Below are positions 36,396-48,476 of a DNA stretch of 64,000 nt, piece by piece. Under the pieces are notes generated by a model. That model was not told the origin of the DNA, ran no database searches, and was given only the letters and a program-made list of their open reading frames with translations. Each line of letters begins with the position of its first letter. The first letter of the stretch is position 1. The position numbers and the translations under genes were made by a program. The stretch lies in contig JAQMRL010000022.1 of assembly GCA_035578175.1 (NCBI GenBank), positions 5,439,501 through 5,503,500 of the forward strand, given 5' to 3'. The stretch is from Catonia carolina. Taxonomy: Eukaryota > Arthropoda > Insecta > Hemiptera > Achilidae.

Positions 36396-38245
36396 AAATT
36401 GTAATGGTCTTGTAATCTTACAAGACAGCTTCTTAATCACAAAAAATTACATAATGGTTTTAAGAAATATTTTTTTTGTAATAAAAAACAATATGTAGCT
36501 TATCATCAAAAGGTTTTGTTTAAATTATCGAAAGTTCTTGGAGGATTATTTACATATTTATATATAACTTATTTGATTTAAACTAATTTATCATTAATAT
36601 AAAAAAGTCACACACACACACGCGCGCGCGCACGCACGGACACATTCTTGCATTTTACAAGATGTGATTTTAAATTTAATGAAATTTTTAATTGCATTTA
36701 CAATCTACAAATGCATTTCCCGTTTTGTGAATATTCTTGAAACTTCTTGAAAATAATGAGTTTTAGTTTCTCTTATTGCTATCACGTACTACCCATATTA
36801 ATTTTTTTTTTTTGTTAAACTCAGATTCTGTAAATTAGTCTTTATTTCAGGTTTATTTAAAAATTAATAATATTGGAATTTACTGGTTGATTGGTTGTTA
36901 AAGGAAAAGTACTTTTCTATTAATGGGAAAGTAAAAATAAAATGCATTAATTAGTCTTTAATTGGGGAAGAAAAGGTCATGACTTCCCTAAAAGTGCCTT
37001 ATTTCCTTGCAAAAGAGAATTAAGTCCGTTAATTATCGAAGCGAGATGTTCTAATTACAAATTCTGCAGCAACGCACACTCGCAATTTGTCAGCGCAAAA
37101 ATGAATGAGTGGGACTGATGACTGGGCGAAGGAGTGTTTGCTGAACGAACGTGCAACGACTCGCAACTCTCTTCACTCCTGCAGTGCGACTTGAAAGACA
37201 ACTTCTTTTTCGTCCTGTAAAGAAGCTTTTAAATTTTTCTACGTATTCAAAGAGCGAGAGATAAGATTGCAATTAGAAAAATTATATCGGTAAAATTAAC
37301 ATCAACTTAACATAAAAGTAGCTGCCATTATTTTTATAATCACGGCAATATATCTGATTAATTATTAAAAAAATATCAACGTAATGGTGTGCTGAATTAA
37401 AATTTTGTTCTAATTCTAAACCTTGAAAAACTAGTTGATACTTCAAAATTTTAACTAGTATACATGTTAAAACCTAACGGATAACTCACTTTTACTAGAT
37501 TACAGACATAGGAAAATTTCATATAAAAGCTACGTAAACACTGAAGAAAGTTAAAAATACTTACAAATACGAATGCCACTAGGAATGTTTGATTAATTAA
37601 TTTTATTTAATATTTGGGTGCATCTGAAAGCCTTCTAGGAAATTCCTTTGAAAATTTATTTATAGTTTGGAGCACAAAGACAGTCTTATGGGTGGCCCTA
37701 GAAGGTGCTTTATAACTACTCATCTGCTAACAATCCCTGTAAAGTTTAATATAATAGCCGCTGTTTGAGTGGCATCTCCATTTATCATATGGTTATCTAA
37801 TAGATAAGATCTGGATGAAGAGCTTTTACCTTAAAGGAGGCGAACATAAAGAGTTGGTTGAACTAATTGCACTTTCTTGTTAAACAACTTATATGCAAGA
37901 GGTTGATCAGAATTTGTAAACAAGTAACAATTCTGAAGTAAATTGATTGTTACTTCTTTGCTTGGTACGAGAAAAGGGTGAATTAAAAAAAAAATATAGG
38001 TAGGCTTGATGGTAATCTATGTTTCCATTGCATTAACGGAAAAATTTCAGTAATTAGAAATAGCCCCTTATAATTAATTATTCGTATTTTTATTCAAGTT
38101 TTGAATATGTAATCTTTTGTTTAAAATTATATACTATTCGTGAGTTCATAAATTTAATAATAATGAAACTGAATTTTATTTGAGAAAGAAATAGTTAATA
38201 ATGTACTAGTTATTAGTCATTATGAGGCCATTTCACATTGGCGTA
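36396..38245. other. Stretch without recognised genes
   Basis: Contains a (CA)n(CG)n microsatellite at 36609-36638. 37060-37220 is noticeably less AT-rich than its surroundings but no exon or promoter could be defined. Confidence 0.35.
36609..36638. repeat. (CA)n(CG)n microsatellite
   Basis: CA repeats passing into CG repeats, alternating purine-pyrimidine throughout and so a candidate for Z-form DNA. Confidence 0.9.
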
Positions 38246-38277
38246 ACGTCGCTCGAGCTACGCAATTCGAGCGACGT
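38246..38277. repeat. GC-rich 11-bp inverted repeat
   Basis: ACGTCGCTCGA (38246-38256) and TCGAGCGACGT (38267-38277) are perfect inverted copies around a 10-nt loop, in otherwise AT-rich DNA. It could be a subterminal hairpin of a DNA transposon; no partner end was found. Confidence 0.8.
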
Positions 38278-38789
38278 TTCATAATAAATGTCGCTTTAGT
38301 TAAATTTTCAGACACCATTGCATGTATCGATTATTAATACCCGATGCACAGACCGACCAGATCGAAAATAACGTCCTGAACCTACGTTTTCAATTTTTCA
38401 TTTTATATGTTCAGCAGTTGTTAATAACATGTGGTCGAATGCCACGCTACATTTGCCATGCTACACGTTGTTATTGGTTTTTCTTAACTTAATTAGGAAT
38501 TATTCTACAAAAGCATATAACCACCAAATGAGATGATAGGTAGTTAGGCCTACAGAAAGAAAATTACATGAACAACATGATTAACCGATTAAACGATTAA
38601 AATAAATGTCAGTTCATTTAACTACATTTATAATTTATGTCACAAATAAAGTATTTTCTAATTAATTAAATTCCAATTTTCTTAATTTTTTTTTGTAAAA
38701 CAAATTCATTAGATCATATTTTGTTTTATTAATCGTTTGTCTTTTTTTTATTTCCCACGATGTTAGTTTACTAGCATCGAATAAAGCAC
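38278..38789. other. Stretch without recognised genes
   Basis: Nothing recognised. TCCCACGATG at about 38753 is an inverted match to CATCGTGGGA at about 38817, linking it to the hairpin below. Confidence 0.3.
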
Positions 38790-38840
38790 TGAATAAAGGC
38801 ATATTCCCGCGATGCGCATCGTGGGATAGGCCTTTATTCA
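38790..38840. repeat. Strong imperfect hairpin
   Basis: Outer arms TGAATAAAGGC (38790-38800) and GCCTTTATTCA (38830-38840) pair perfectly. Inside them TATTCCCGCGATG pairs with CATCGTGGGATA with one or two mismatches, around the palindrome GATGCGCATC. The hairpin would have over 20 paired positions. A 73-codon minus-strand frame (38883-38662) runs through it but matches nothing known to me. Confidence 0.75.
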
Positions 38841-39769
38841 GAAAATGACTTTTTGGGTTTCCCCGATCTGAAAACGATCGCATTGCTTTGGAAACTGTTA
38901 GGTCACCTAACTAGGCTAGGCCTCAAACAAAACCTCACGTACTTTATCTATGACATTATAAACTTTGCCACGTACTTTTGTTAATAGGATAAGCCTACTA
39001 TTGAATACATTGCAATACACTTGTATCCGGACTTACTTAAAATATGGAAATTAAAGGACAGATTGGTTTTCGTTTAACAGGAGTGTGATAATATAACTAA
39101 AAGACTATATTTTTTATACAACGTAAACCAATTTTTGCGTGAGGTGATATTGTGAATATTCGCGTATGGAATGGGGAGGCAAAGAATGAGGTTGGAAAGG
39201 CTGCAAGGAGTAAGTGGAGGCCATCAAAAAAGTAAATATTTATTTAAAACTAAAACTTGAGAAATGTCAATTTTACTCTGATAGATTAATGTTTAATTTC
39301 CACCTTCATGTGTTAGTAACCCTACTGAATCATCAAATATTAAAGTCAAAACACTAAAATAATAATTTTTAAAAGTTTTGACGTACTCTTCGTTCGTGTT
39401 CTATAAATAAGTTTTAATTTAACCTTCTTAATTTTATTAGTTTGATTTTTGTATTAATAACGATATTATGAAATAGTTAAGAGTCTATTTGAAAAGAAAT
39501 GAACAAGTGACATGCATAACTATTCTTGAATTTTGAACTTTGTATGAAATGTTATTTTTATGACAATTTATAAACACAAGGGAAGAGGATGAACTGTAGA
39601 CATGAAAATAAAAAAAAAAATAGGGAACGCTCACTATGCACTAGTAAAATATATGACGAATAAATTTTAGAAATTCATATTTTAATCATAATCTTCTAAA
39701 CTTCACGAAGTGATTTACCTGATCGTTGAATCTGTTCAGTGAAGAAAGATTCTAAGTAGGGGAGGCCTA
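38841..39769. other. Stretch without recognised genes
   Basis: Nothing recognised. Confidence 0.3.
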
Positions 39770-40170
39770 TTGTCAAAATTAATAGCTGAAAAGCAATTGG
39801 AATGTGGCTTTACAGCAGGTTACTCAATGTACCATGGAAGGCAAGAATGACAAAGGAGAAGATTCTCAGTAAACGTAATGAAGAGAGAGAGACAGAGAGA
39901 AAGAGAGAGAGAGAGAGAGTGAGTGAGAGAGAGAGAGATGCTTTTGACGATCGTGAAAATAAATACTGCGTGCTTTGACCATGTTTTGCGAAATAAAGGT
40001 ATCAACTCTTGAAATTAATCTTTGAAGGCAGGATTGAGGCCAAAGAGGATCCAATAAATTATGACGGCATGGCCCATCATGGATTCGTTCGTGGTCTGGG
40101 TTACGTTCTGTGGGAGAGTTCATTTAGCCATGCACAGGATAGAAAGGTTGCAAATATCCAGTAGGGGATA
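39770..40170 (+). mobile_element. Heavily decayed LINE remnant holding a (GA)n tract
   Basis: Peptide pieces suggest RT: K-Q-L-E-C-G-F-T-A-G-Y (compare EEQSGFRxG), then A-C-F-D-H-V-L-R-N-K-G-I (compare KAFDxV) and a G-R-V-H-L-A-M-H-R-I-E-R-L end (compare LAxDRxxWR). Pieces are in different frames with large deletions. The (GA)n microsatellite is 39882-39938. Confidence 0.4.
39882..39938. repeat. (GA)n microsatellite
   Basis: GA units with a few interruptions. Confidence 0.95.
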
Positions 40171-40769
40171 TGCACGAAATACAAAAAACAAATGTTATAT
40201 TTTTATATTATTAGCAAATTATTTAAAAAATATGTATTTTACTTCTTTGGTCCTTCCTTATTCAATGCTTACCTTCTTTATTTAATATAGTCTTACTCTA
40301 ACTTCTTCCACGTTGCCGTGTTTTAATCTGTACTTATCTACACTATCCCAGCCTTTTTGTGTTATTTACCAGTAAAATATATTGCAAGTTAAAAAAAGAA
40401 ACATTTTACTATTTTTGTGGTGTATATTCTATGTTTTCCCGTTGCTGACTCGTTCTTGTACAAAGCCGAATAGCTTGGGTTAGGCAGTAACCAGTTTAGT
40501 ATCAAAACCTACTGCGTAAACAACGTGCCCTTTTGTAATTCGCGAAAACATTTTGCAATCTGTTTACGATGTAAACTATAGTTACTATGTTACAATAAAT
40601 TTTCACGATATTTAACAGTTATAAATTTCTAATAATTGTTTAACAACTTCAATTATTGTAGTATAAGCTTCGGTAATGTTTTTTATTTATCATTTTACTA
40701 ATTTATGTAGTTCTTTCTACTAATCCTGTTCAAATATAGAATAAACAAATGTTTGTAACTAAAATAGTT
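40171..40769. other. Stretch without recognised genes
   Basis: Nothing recognised. Confidence 0.3.
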
Positions 40770-41843
40770 AAATCCTTTTTAACAGACGGATTTTCTCAAG
40801 TGAAACATAACACGGCTCTGTGTGATTACAAACAAATCGTCGCGGGTGTTGCACAAGAAACAATTTTGTCGCCACTGCTGTACAAAATCTATACATCAGA
40901 TAGATCTACCTGCATCTCCTAACACCACATTAGCTACTTATGCTGACGATACAGTCATCCTTTCTTCTGATGTAAAGCCAGAAGCAGCAAATAAAACGTT
41001 ACAAAATCCCATCAACTTTTTACATTATTAGTATAAAAATCTTGAGGATACAATTCAACGCTTCAAAATTAGTGCACATTACCTTTTCTCTCCGGAAAGT
41101 GGAATGTTCTTAATTATTCCTCGACAATAAACCGATACCGCAACGACAAAAACTTAAATACCTTGAACTTCACCTTGACGAGAGACTCGCCTGAGTGACC
41201 CATAAAAAAACTAAAAGAGTGACTTTGAACTCCAAACTGAAAGAACTATTTCGACTACTTGGACGCCGCTCTTCACTAACTCTCAAATCTAAACTATTAC
41301 TATACATGTGTATTATAATCCAATTTGGACCAATGGACTAAAAATTTATGGCACAGCTAAACCAAGAAACATACAAAACTTACAAGCCTTTCAGTCAAAA
41401 TTCCTACGTTTTATAACCTGGGCACCTTTTTATGTTAACAAAAAAATTCCACATGACGATCTTCATATTTCGTTCATAAGCGAAGTAGTTAAGTCCAGCT
41501 ACAGTGTTTTCCACAGAAAATAGCATGATCACCCCAACGAATTGATCACCAAACTATCGGATGCACCACTACCAGGAAATCCGCAACGCAGGTTGAAAAG
41601 TCAATTGGGCCCGAGATCTTCATTAAAGTTCTTTATTTTATTGTTATTTCTTCTTTTTTCTTGTAATGTTGTTATTTATCATTCATGTATTATGAACTTG
41701 GTCTCATAGAACTTATGCCAATGGGAATCACTGTTATTTTTCATTAATTTTTTCTTTGTCATCCTTTGTTTACTTTTATCAAATTTTATCGTTGTTTCTT
41801 GGTTAATAGGTAGTTGCAAATAAAGTTATAAAAGTTAAAAAAC
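40770..41843 (+). mobile_element. Jockey-like LINE, RT palm to 3' end
   Basis: Plus-strand landmarks in order: V-A-G-V-A-Q-E-T-I-L-S-P-L-L-Y (domain B, 40840-40885), L-A-T-Y-A-D-D-T-V-I-L-S (catalytic box, about 40931-40966), K-Y-L-E-L-H-L-D-E-R-L (41155-41190), R-R-S-S-L-T-L-K-S-K-L-L-L-Y region (41265-41305), then G-T-A-K-P-R-N-I-Q-N-L-Q-A-F-Q-S-K-F-L-R (41350-41410) and A-P-F-Y-V-N. The catalytic aspartates are kept but stops and frameshifts separate the blocks. The 3' UTR probably ends at about 41843 in an A-rich run after AATAAAG. Confidence 0.85.
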
Positions 41844-42649
41844 TAGAATAGTGCATCCTAATTGAACAAAACAGCAACAAAGAAACCGACGCTTTTGCTG
41901 CCTTCCGTTTTAATTTAGCTCTTCTTATCCCAGAGTTTGCGCATTCCATACTCATGTGACAGATTATAGCATGTAGTTTTGGCATATTGCTCAGTTCTCG
42001 AATGAAAAAACAATTTTATGATAAACTAGATTCAAGTCTTTGACTCTAACATCAATAAAATTTGTGAGATTGTTTCAACATGGTGAGCATACTTTTCATA
42101 AAATATGAAAATGGCTTAAAGCAAGATAAGATTTGAATAACAACTCTGGTTAAATAGAACTGAAAGGAATATTTTGTAGGAATGAGGTGTTATTGAGATG
42201 GGGTCTACTGTTGCAATTACCAACAGACGTGACTAGAGAACAGTCTCACAAAACGCATGATGGATCGTGCAGTTAAGCGGCTTAGGCTTCGGATAGCGAC
42301 CATTTCAATCTAAATTAAATTACACCATCCAATCCTTCGTTTGAGAGGAGGTTACAGAGTCTTTACTCTCAGATTCCAGCTTTATCCTTCTTAATTATAC
42401 TTCTAATGAGTATTCTCGTGTTCATATACACGTTTTGTAACTTTAGTAATATGCTTTAATTTCTTCTTTCAAAAGATATTAAAAAAAGATGAATATGTTT
42501 TATCAATGAATGAACTAATTGACAAAAGTTCAAGAGAGATTCTATATTAAAATTATGCTAAAAAACCAATAAATTGGCTTTTTCCTCAATTGGAACATGT
42601 TGGTTGCAGGTATGATATATTATCACTGGCTATTCATCTTTCGTATTAG
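41844..42649. other. Stretch without recognised genes
   Basis: Nothing recognised. Confidence 0.3.
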
Positions 42650-42865
42650 TACTTGTGAAGAATCTTGCATCAAAGGGTACGTCTAATTACCAGCAATTAT
42701 TTTTGTATTCGTATTTTCACCGCAGTATTCATGTTCATCATGAACCACCCCTTAGCGTCGACCTGTCTTTCTTTGAGCTCTCCGCATCCAAATGCCACTC
42801 TCTTGACATCGTCCGTCGAACGAGTGAGAGGTCTTTTTCTGCATCATCTGTCTGCTCTCAGTCTC
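42650..42865 (-). mobile_element. Probable LINE C-terminal remnant
   Basis: The minus strand carries R-P-L-T-R-S-T-D-D-V-K-R-V-A, which resembles the GRPxxRWxDDxRRVAG closing motif of RTE-like LINEs, with W-H-L-D-A and K-D-R-S in an adjacent frame resembling WMxxAxDRxxW. The two overlapping 81-codon plus-strand frames here are likely shadows. Confidence 0.4.
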
Positions 42866-43249
42866 CATTCAAGCAGACCCGTAGTATTTCTAATCACTAA
42901 ATGGACATAGCTTACTATTTATCAACTTATGGTATAATAAAACGTCAAGCTGATTGAACGAAGAAAATTCCACTCACAAAGTCCTGTAAAACTACGTAAT
43001 TTAATACATCATTTCCTTAATCAAGTGGTATTTAACCCTTCCATTACAAAACCTTTGGTTTATAAATTGTAGTAACAGCTATTCATGGGGATCTAGATAA
43101 AATGAAATTAACCAAAATTTTCTCATACCTAAAAATGTAAAATAATAGATTTAGCATTTAAACCTTTATATCACAACACTGCATTTTATAGTTATTTTCA
43201 CGTGTAGGATTCCGTTTGATGATTATCTACTGATGTGGAAAACTTATAG
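42866..43249. other. Stretch without recognised genes
   Basis: Nothing recognised. Confidence 0.3.
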
Positions 43250-43450
43250 CTGGACGTTGTTCTTTCTGGTAAAAGGCGGTGTGGCGATTGCGTACGTGTA
43301 CGACTGCCTAGAGCTAACACTATACTTAGTCATTACGGTAGAATAGCTATGCTTTGCGCAAGGCTGTTACTGAAGACGATTTCTGAAATCGTAGATCCAC
43401 CACTGAGCTGGAAGTCCATGTACGTATATAAATAAACATTTTTGTGATTC
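43250..43450 (+). mobile_element. Second type of Penelope-like end with hammerhead-like core
   Basis: CTGAAGA (43370-43376) is followed at once by a hairpin CGATTT/AAATCG (43377-43391), then TAGA where an intact hammerhead would have GAAA. It continues to ATAAATAAACATTTTTGTG at about 43428. The layout (CTGAAGA, hairpin, short spacer, AATAAA-like end) is like termini I associate with Penelope-like elements in arthropods. The left boundary is a guess. Confidence 0.4.
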
Positions 43451-45041
43451 TTGATTCCATTCAAAAAAAGAGTTCAAGGGTGTAATTTGAGGGTTGCTGC
43501 ACGGTCATGAATGAGCATTATTAGTGTGAATGCATTTTACGCCTATACAGTGTTAGTTAAGAAAAGGTCTGCGTGGTGTACACATTTTATGTGGTCATAG
43601 ATTAGAGGTAATTTATTGTTAATTGTAAAATCATTTTTATTTTTAATTATTAAGTTAGATTAAGATTTAGGAATTGATCTAAGCACAATAATTTAATATA
43701 CTTTATTATCTTGTAAATAACAAACTGTTATAAATAATGGAAGTCTGTTCATTATATGTTATTATACCCTCAACCCAAACGAATCTTATATTAAGTGTAA
43801 CTTTACTTCTAATCGTTTATTCTTAAAACTATCAACTATCAACAAGCATGGCCCTGTTGCCTAACTGATATATTTTATAGTTCTGTTAATAGAAAATATG
43901 AAGCGACGTTCAAAGCCAATCATTATTTTTGTGACATAGATACACAAGTATTCCAATACAGCTCAAAAATTATAGGTTATCCAAATATAAACAGCTAGAT
44001 TTATAAAAGTGTGCTCACTCTTCTATTGAATTTAAAAGAACCTAAACTAGTTTAAGTTACAAAATATTTCAGTGAATAATGGAAGTTTTGACAGATTACA
44101 TCAGTCAATAAAATGATACAAGAAAAATAACCAATCATATTACCATATTCATGTAAAATGTGTGAAAGAAAGATTTAAATAAATAATTTATTATCTATGT
44201 TGATAGTGCACAAGAAGTTATACACTACATTATTATGCTTTATCTTTTTTATATTGAACACCAGAACAAATAAAACAAAGTTTCTATACAGCGACATAAC
44301 AGTTGAAAACTTCAAGTTAGACCCTTGTAATCCGGCTGAGATATACTCCAATAAACAAGGATTCAGACCGTTCAGAAGCTTAAGCTATTGAGGAAATCCT
44401 TGCACCGAGCCACCAGCATACAATATGCGCCATTTGTTCAGTTATTGCCTATAAAATAGGAAAGGTTTGTGGTTTTCCAGTAAACCTTTCAGAATAACTT
44501 TTCATTTTTGAACCAGTTAGAAACATTTTCACTTATAGCGTTACAATACACAACTAAGAATAACCTTTATTATTATAAATTTAGTAGGCCATTTTTTAGG
44601 TGAAAATATTTTTCGCTGCTATTAAATGGTTGAGAAATTGTACTGTAAATTTACTATTGTTTCATTAGTTATTAATGAGTATGTTACAAACCGAATTCTT
44701 AGAAAGTACCTGTAATAAATGAATAATAAAAGTTTCATTAATTTATATGGTCCATTTTCTCTATATACCTTTTAACTATAACTTACACAGGATTACCTGA
44801 CAGATTATCTCTTTATTATTATCAAGCGATGGTTATTTCCTTTGAGATTCTCGTTTCAAAGAACGGATCATATTTTGTTGAGTTAAGAGAATTGTCCAAT
44901 TAAAGGTTACATAGGCATCGAAATATCCATAAATGATAGATTACAACAATTTTAATTATTATAAATTAATTACTTTTTAAGCTTTTTAAATGAAAACTTT
45001 TTAAGATATTTTAGTTACTAACTGGGAATTATGGCATGTTT
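43451..45041. other. AT-rich stretch without genes
   Basis: Nothing recognised; a 64-codon plus frame at 44197-44391 has no known pattern. Confidence 0.35.
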
Positions 45042-45052
45042 AATTCAGAACG
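45042..45052. repeat. Target-site duplication, left copy (AATTCAGAACG)
   Basis: Exact match to 48466-48476 on the far side of the LINE. Confidence 0.9.
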
Positions 45053-48000
45053 GGGGTGTAGGGGTGTCGTCGGAGAGGTAGTACCTTTTACTAGGGACGG
45101 TCACTCCAAAAGTCGTAGACTGGCGGGGGTCCATAGTAACTGGTCCTCACGAGGAACCCAACTCTCACTTGCTGGCTCCAAGCGCCACACCCTGGTAAAC
45201 TGTATTGACCTACAGGCTAAACCAAGTGAGGGTAGTCAGATATGACGAGAATCAAACCTAGTTATGGGTTTAACAGAAAGTCTCCCGGAATAAGGAGTCA
45301 CTCTACACGGCCAACGGTCTTAGGAGCGAAAGAGCTGCACAGAGAGGGCAGTCTCCTGCCCTGAAGATGAGAAAAACATCTTCGAAGGCGGAAGAACAAG
45401 AAAATCTTGATCAACGGCAGGGGAATGCAGAAGGCATTATGGGTAACCACTGCATTAAAGGCTTCTTGAAGCAACCCTAGTGTTCATTTACATGGCAATG
45501 TTCAAACTAAATAACAATTCCGGAGTAAGCACCCCAATCGGTTCTCCGGGGGGAGCAAGTATGAACAGGGATGTGAAAGCACAGAATTTCAGTCAACACC
45601 GCACAAGAATTGGTACATGGAATGTGAGAACCATGGCTCAAGCAGGGAAGATACAAAACGCTATTAAGGAAATGGAACGATTGGAACTCAAGATTTTGGG
45701 AATAAGCGAAATGAGATGGTCAAATACAAACTATTGCGACATGGAAGAACATAGAATATACTATTCTGGAGCTCCCAGCAATTATAAAAATGGAGTTGGA
45801 ATAATCATGCATAAGTCAATTTCTCAAAATGTCTCAAATTTTATACCCGTCAATGAAAGAATAATGCTAGTTCAAATAAAAGCAATTCCAGCAAAGGTTA
45901 ACATAGTACAAGTATATGCACCCACATGTGAGCGTGAAGAAGAAGAAATAGATCAGTTCTACGCCCAAGTAGCAAATTTGATTAAGAACATTCCTAAAGA
46001 AGAAGTTCTTATATTAATGGGTGACTTCAATGCAAAAGTGGGACGAGGCAGGTCAGGAAAAACTATTGGACCCCACGGTCTTGGTGAAAGAAATGAAAGT
46101 GGGGAAAAACTCTGTACTTTTGCAGGAGAAAACAATTTAGTCGTGCTGAATACGTTTTTTGAACTACCTCCTCGTAGGTTATATACTTGGAAATCACCAA
46201 AGGACGGGAAAGAAGATACAATTATACGGAACCAAATCGATTACATATTAATTAATCAGAGGTACAGAACAGCTGTAAAATGGCAAAGACATATCCAGCA
46301 GCGGATATTGACTCCGATCACAATTTAGTGGTCGCCGAATTTAGAGTGCAATGGAAAAAACTGAAAACAAAACAAAACAGAACTATGTATGATAAAAGAA
46401 AAATCTATGATCCACATGTAAGATTGCAAGTCAAGAATATGCTCAGTGCAGCTTTAATTGATGTGAAAGCTAGCCAAGGAATTGAAGATAAAATAGGAAA
46501 AATAGTCAAAGTAACTAAAACTATAAAGAAAGAGATACTAACAGCGGATGTGGTTAAGAAGAAACCCTGGATGACTGATGAGATCCTGGAATTGATGGAG
46601 GAGAGAAGGAGGAAAAAGATAGAGGGAGACAAGGACGTATATAAATCCATCAATAACAAAATAAGAAGAAAAATAAGAGAGGCTAAAGAACAAGAACTTA
46701 AAGACAAATGCTTGGAAATTGAAGTATCGCAGGCTAAATATGACACTTTTAGCTTACATAAGAAGGTCAAAGAAACAACAGGGAGATATAAGAAGAAATC
46801 CGTAGGAAAAATGGAAAACGACCAGGGTAACATAATGGTGGACACAGAGGAAATTACAGCAATGTGGAAGAATTACGTGTCAGAACTTTTCTTGGATCAA
46901 AGAGGAGAACATCAGATAGAGAACACTATGACAGGCCCAGACATCCTTGTAGACGAAGTAGAAGCAGCTATTAAAGCCATGAAAGATGGAAGAGCTCCAG
47001 GACCAGACGATGTTCAGTCAGAAATAATAAAAGTCATTGATGAAGATTTTAAGAAGGAATTAACTATCCTATTCAATGAAATATACAATAGTGGAGAAAT
47101 ACCTGCAGAATGGCTGAGATCAGAGTTTATAATGCTACCTAAAAAACAAGGAGCCAAGAAATGCACTGATTATAGAACAAGTAGCCTTATGAGCCACTTA
47201 CTGAAACTATTTCTAAGAATCATACATAGAAGACTGTACAAAATCTGCGAGGAACAAGTATCACCAACACAATTTGGCTTCATGAAAGGTCTGGGAACAA
47301 GAGACGCCCTATTCAGTACACAGGTTCTTTTTCAACGTTGCCGGGACATGAATTGCAGTATATATGCTTGCTTCATAGACTACCAAAAGGCATTCGATAG
47401 AGTCCAACATAATAAAATGATGGTAGTCCTACAAGATAGTGGAATGGACGGCAAAGATTTGCGCATAATCAAAAACCTGTATTGGCATCAATCAGCCTCT
47501 GTTAGAGTCAACCATGACAAAACAGAACAAGTGGAAATTCTTCGAGGTGTCCGGCAGGGGTGTATATTGTCGCCTCTTATATTTCATTTGTACTCTGAGG
47601 CAATTTTTCAGGAAGCTCTAGAATTTACAGAGGCCGGAATTTTATTAAATGGTGAACAGATTAATAATTTCAGATATGCCGATGATACCGTCATCTTTGC
47701 TGATACTGCTCAAGGATTACAACTTCTCATGCAGAAAGTAGCGGAAACTAGTAGAAAATATGGCTTGGCAATTAATGTAAACAAAACGAAAGTCATGATA
47801 ATCAGCAAGGAAAGAATTGGAAGAGTGCAGTTCACCATAAATGATAGGATAGTGGAAAGGGTGCCAACATACATATATCTTGGGACTGTACTAAACGAGC
47901 GTTGGGATCATTCACAGGAAATAAAAAGTAGGATTGATAAAGCAAGGGCAGCGTTCATCCAAATGGCTAAACTGTTTAAAACGCACAATCTAAAATGGGA

Positions 48001-48465
48001 ACTGAAAATCAGACTGCTCCGATGTTATGTATTTTCCATTTTGCTATACGGAGTAGAATCTTGGACCTTGACGGCAGCAACGGAAAAGAAACTAGAATCG
48101 TTCGAGATGTGGACTTACAGAAGAATTCTAAAAATATCTTGGGCGGACAAATTATCAAACGCTAAGGTACTGCAAAAACTTAATAAGGAAACAGAAATAA
48201 TACGCACTATAAAAAGAAGAAAATTGGAATATCTAGGACACATCATGCGAAACGAGAACAAGTACAAGCTACTGAAATGGATTTTACAAGGAAAAGTACA
48301 GGGCAAGAGAGGCATTGGAAGAAGACGAATATCCTGGTTAAAGAATTTGAGAACATGGTTTGAAACATCCACTACGGGACTTTTTAACGCAGCAGTGAAT
48401 AAAATCAGCATTGCCAGAATGGTCGCCAGCATCCGGTAACGGATTGGCACTAGAAGAAGAAGAAG
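45053..48465 (+). mobile_element. Full-length RTE-like LINE, one frameshift
   Basis: The 3413-bp element starts GGGGTGTAGGGG and ends in GAA/AGA units, bounded by an exact 11-bp duplication (45042-45052 and 48466-48476). The 5' UTR is about 440 bp, the coding region occupies 45492-48439, and the 3' UTR is under 30 bp. A single EN-RT polyprotein, very short 3' UTR and a trinucleotide tail point to the RTE clade. The perfect duplication and the long open frames suggest a fairly recent insertion. Relatives in the window are 29160-29485 (minus). Confidence 0.9.
45492..48439 (+). pseudogene. LINE endonuclease-reverse transcriptase, frameshifted
   Basis: The endonuclease domain begins with T-W-N-V-R-T-M and keeps S-E-M-R-W, V-Y-A-P-T, G-D-F-N-A-K-V-G, Y-T-W-K and I-D-Y-I-L in frame 1, up to about 46280. 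Its last motif, S-D-H-N-L-V-V, is in the next frame, which then runs open to 48439 with R-A-P-G-P-D-D-V, C-F-I-D-Y-Q-K-A-F-D-R-V, G-V-R-Q-G-C-I-L-S-P, the catalytic R-Y-A-D-D-T (YADD codons 47675-47686), I-Y-L-G-T and the closing R-R-R-I-S-W-L-K-N-L. The shift is -1 at an A-run (46277-46280) and would be explained by loss of one A. A GTG lies in frame upstream at 45480, but 45492 is the first ATG. The protein would nick the target and copy the LINE RNA there. Apart from this shift it looks whole. Confidence 0.9.
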
Positions 48466-48476
48466 AATTCAGAACG
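48466..48476. repeat. Target-site duplication, right copy
   Basis: AATTCAGAACG, identical to 45042-45052. Confidence 0.9.

Noticed and set aside
38224..38277. Terminal inverted repeat of a Harbinger-like DNA transposon
   Set aside because: The GGCCATTTCACATTGGCG stretch looks like such an end, but I could not find its inverted partner within several kilobases.
39866..40123. 85-codon minus-strand frame with serine-leucine repeats
   Set aside because: It is the translation of the (GA)n microsatellite.
46270..46285. Programmed -1 frameshift in the first LINE
   Set aside because: The site is not a standard slippery heptamer, and the shift falls inside the endonuclease domain; single-base loss in an A-run is simpler.
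46405..46845. 146-codon open frame on the minus strand
   Set aside because: It is antisense to the RT frame of the LINE at 45053-48465 and has no pattern of its own. The same holds for 48115-48450 (minus) and the minus frames between 50175 and 52542.
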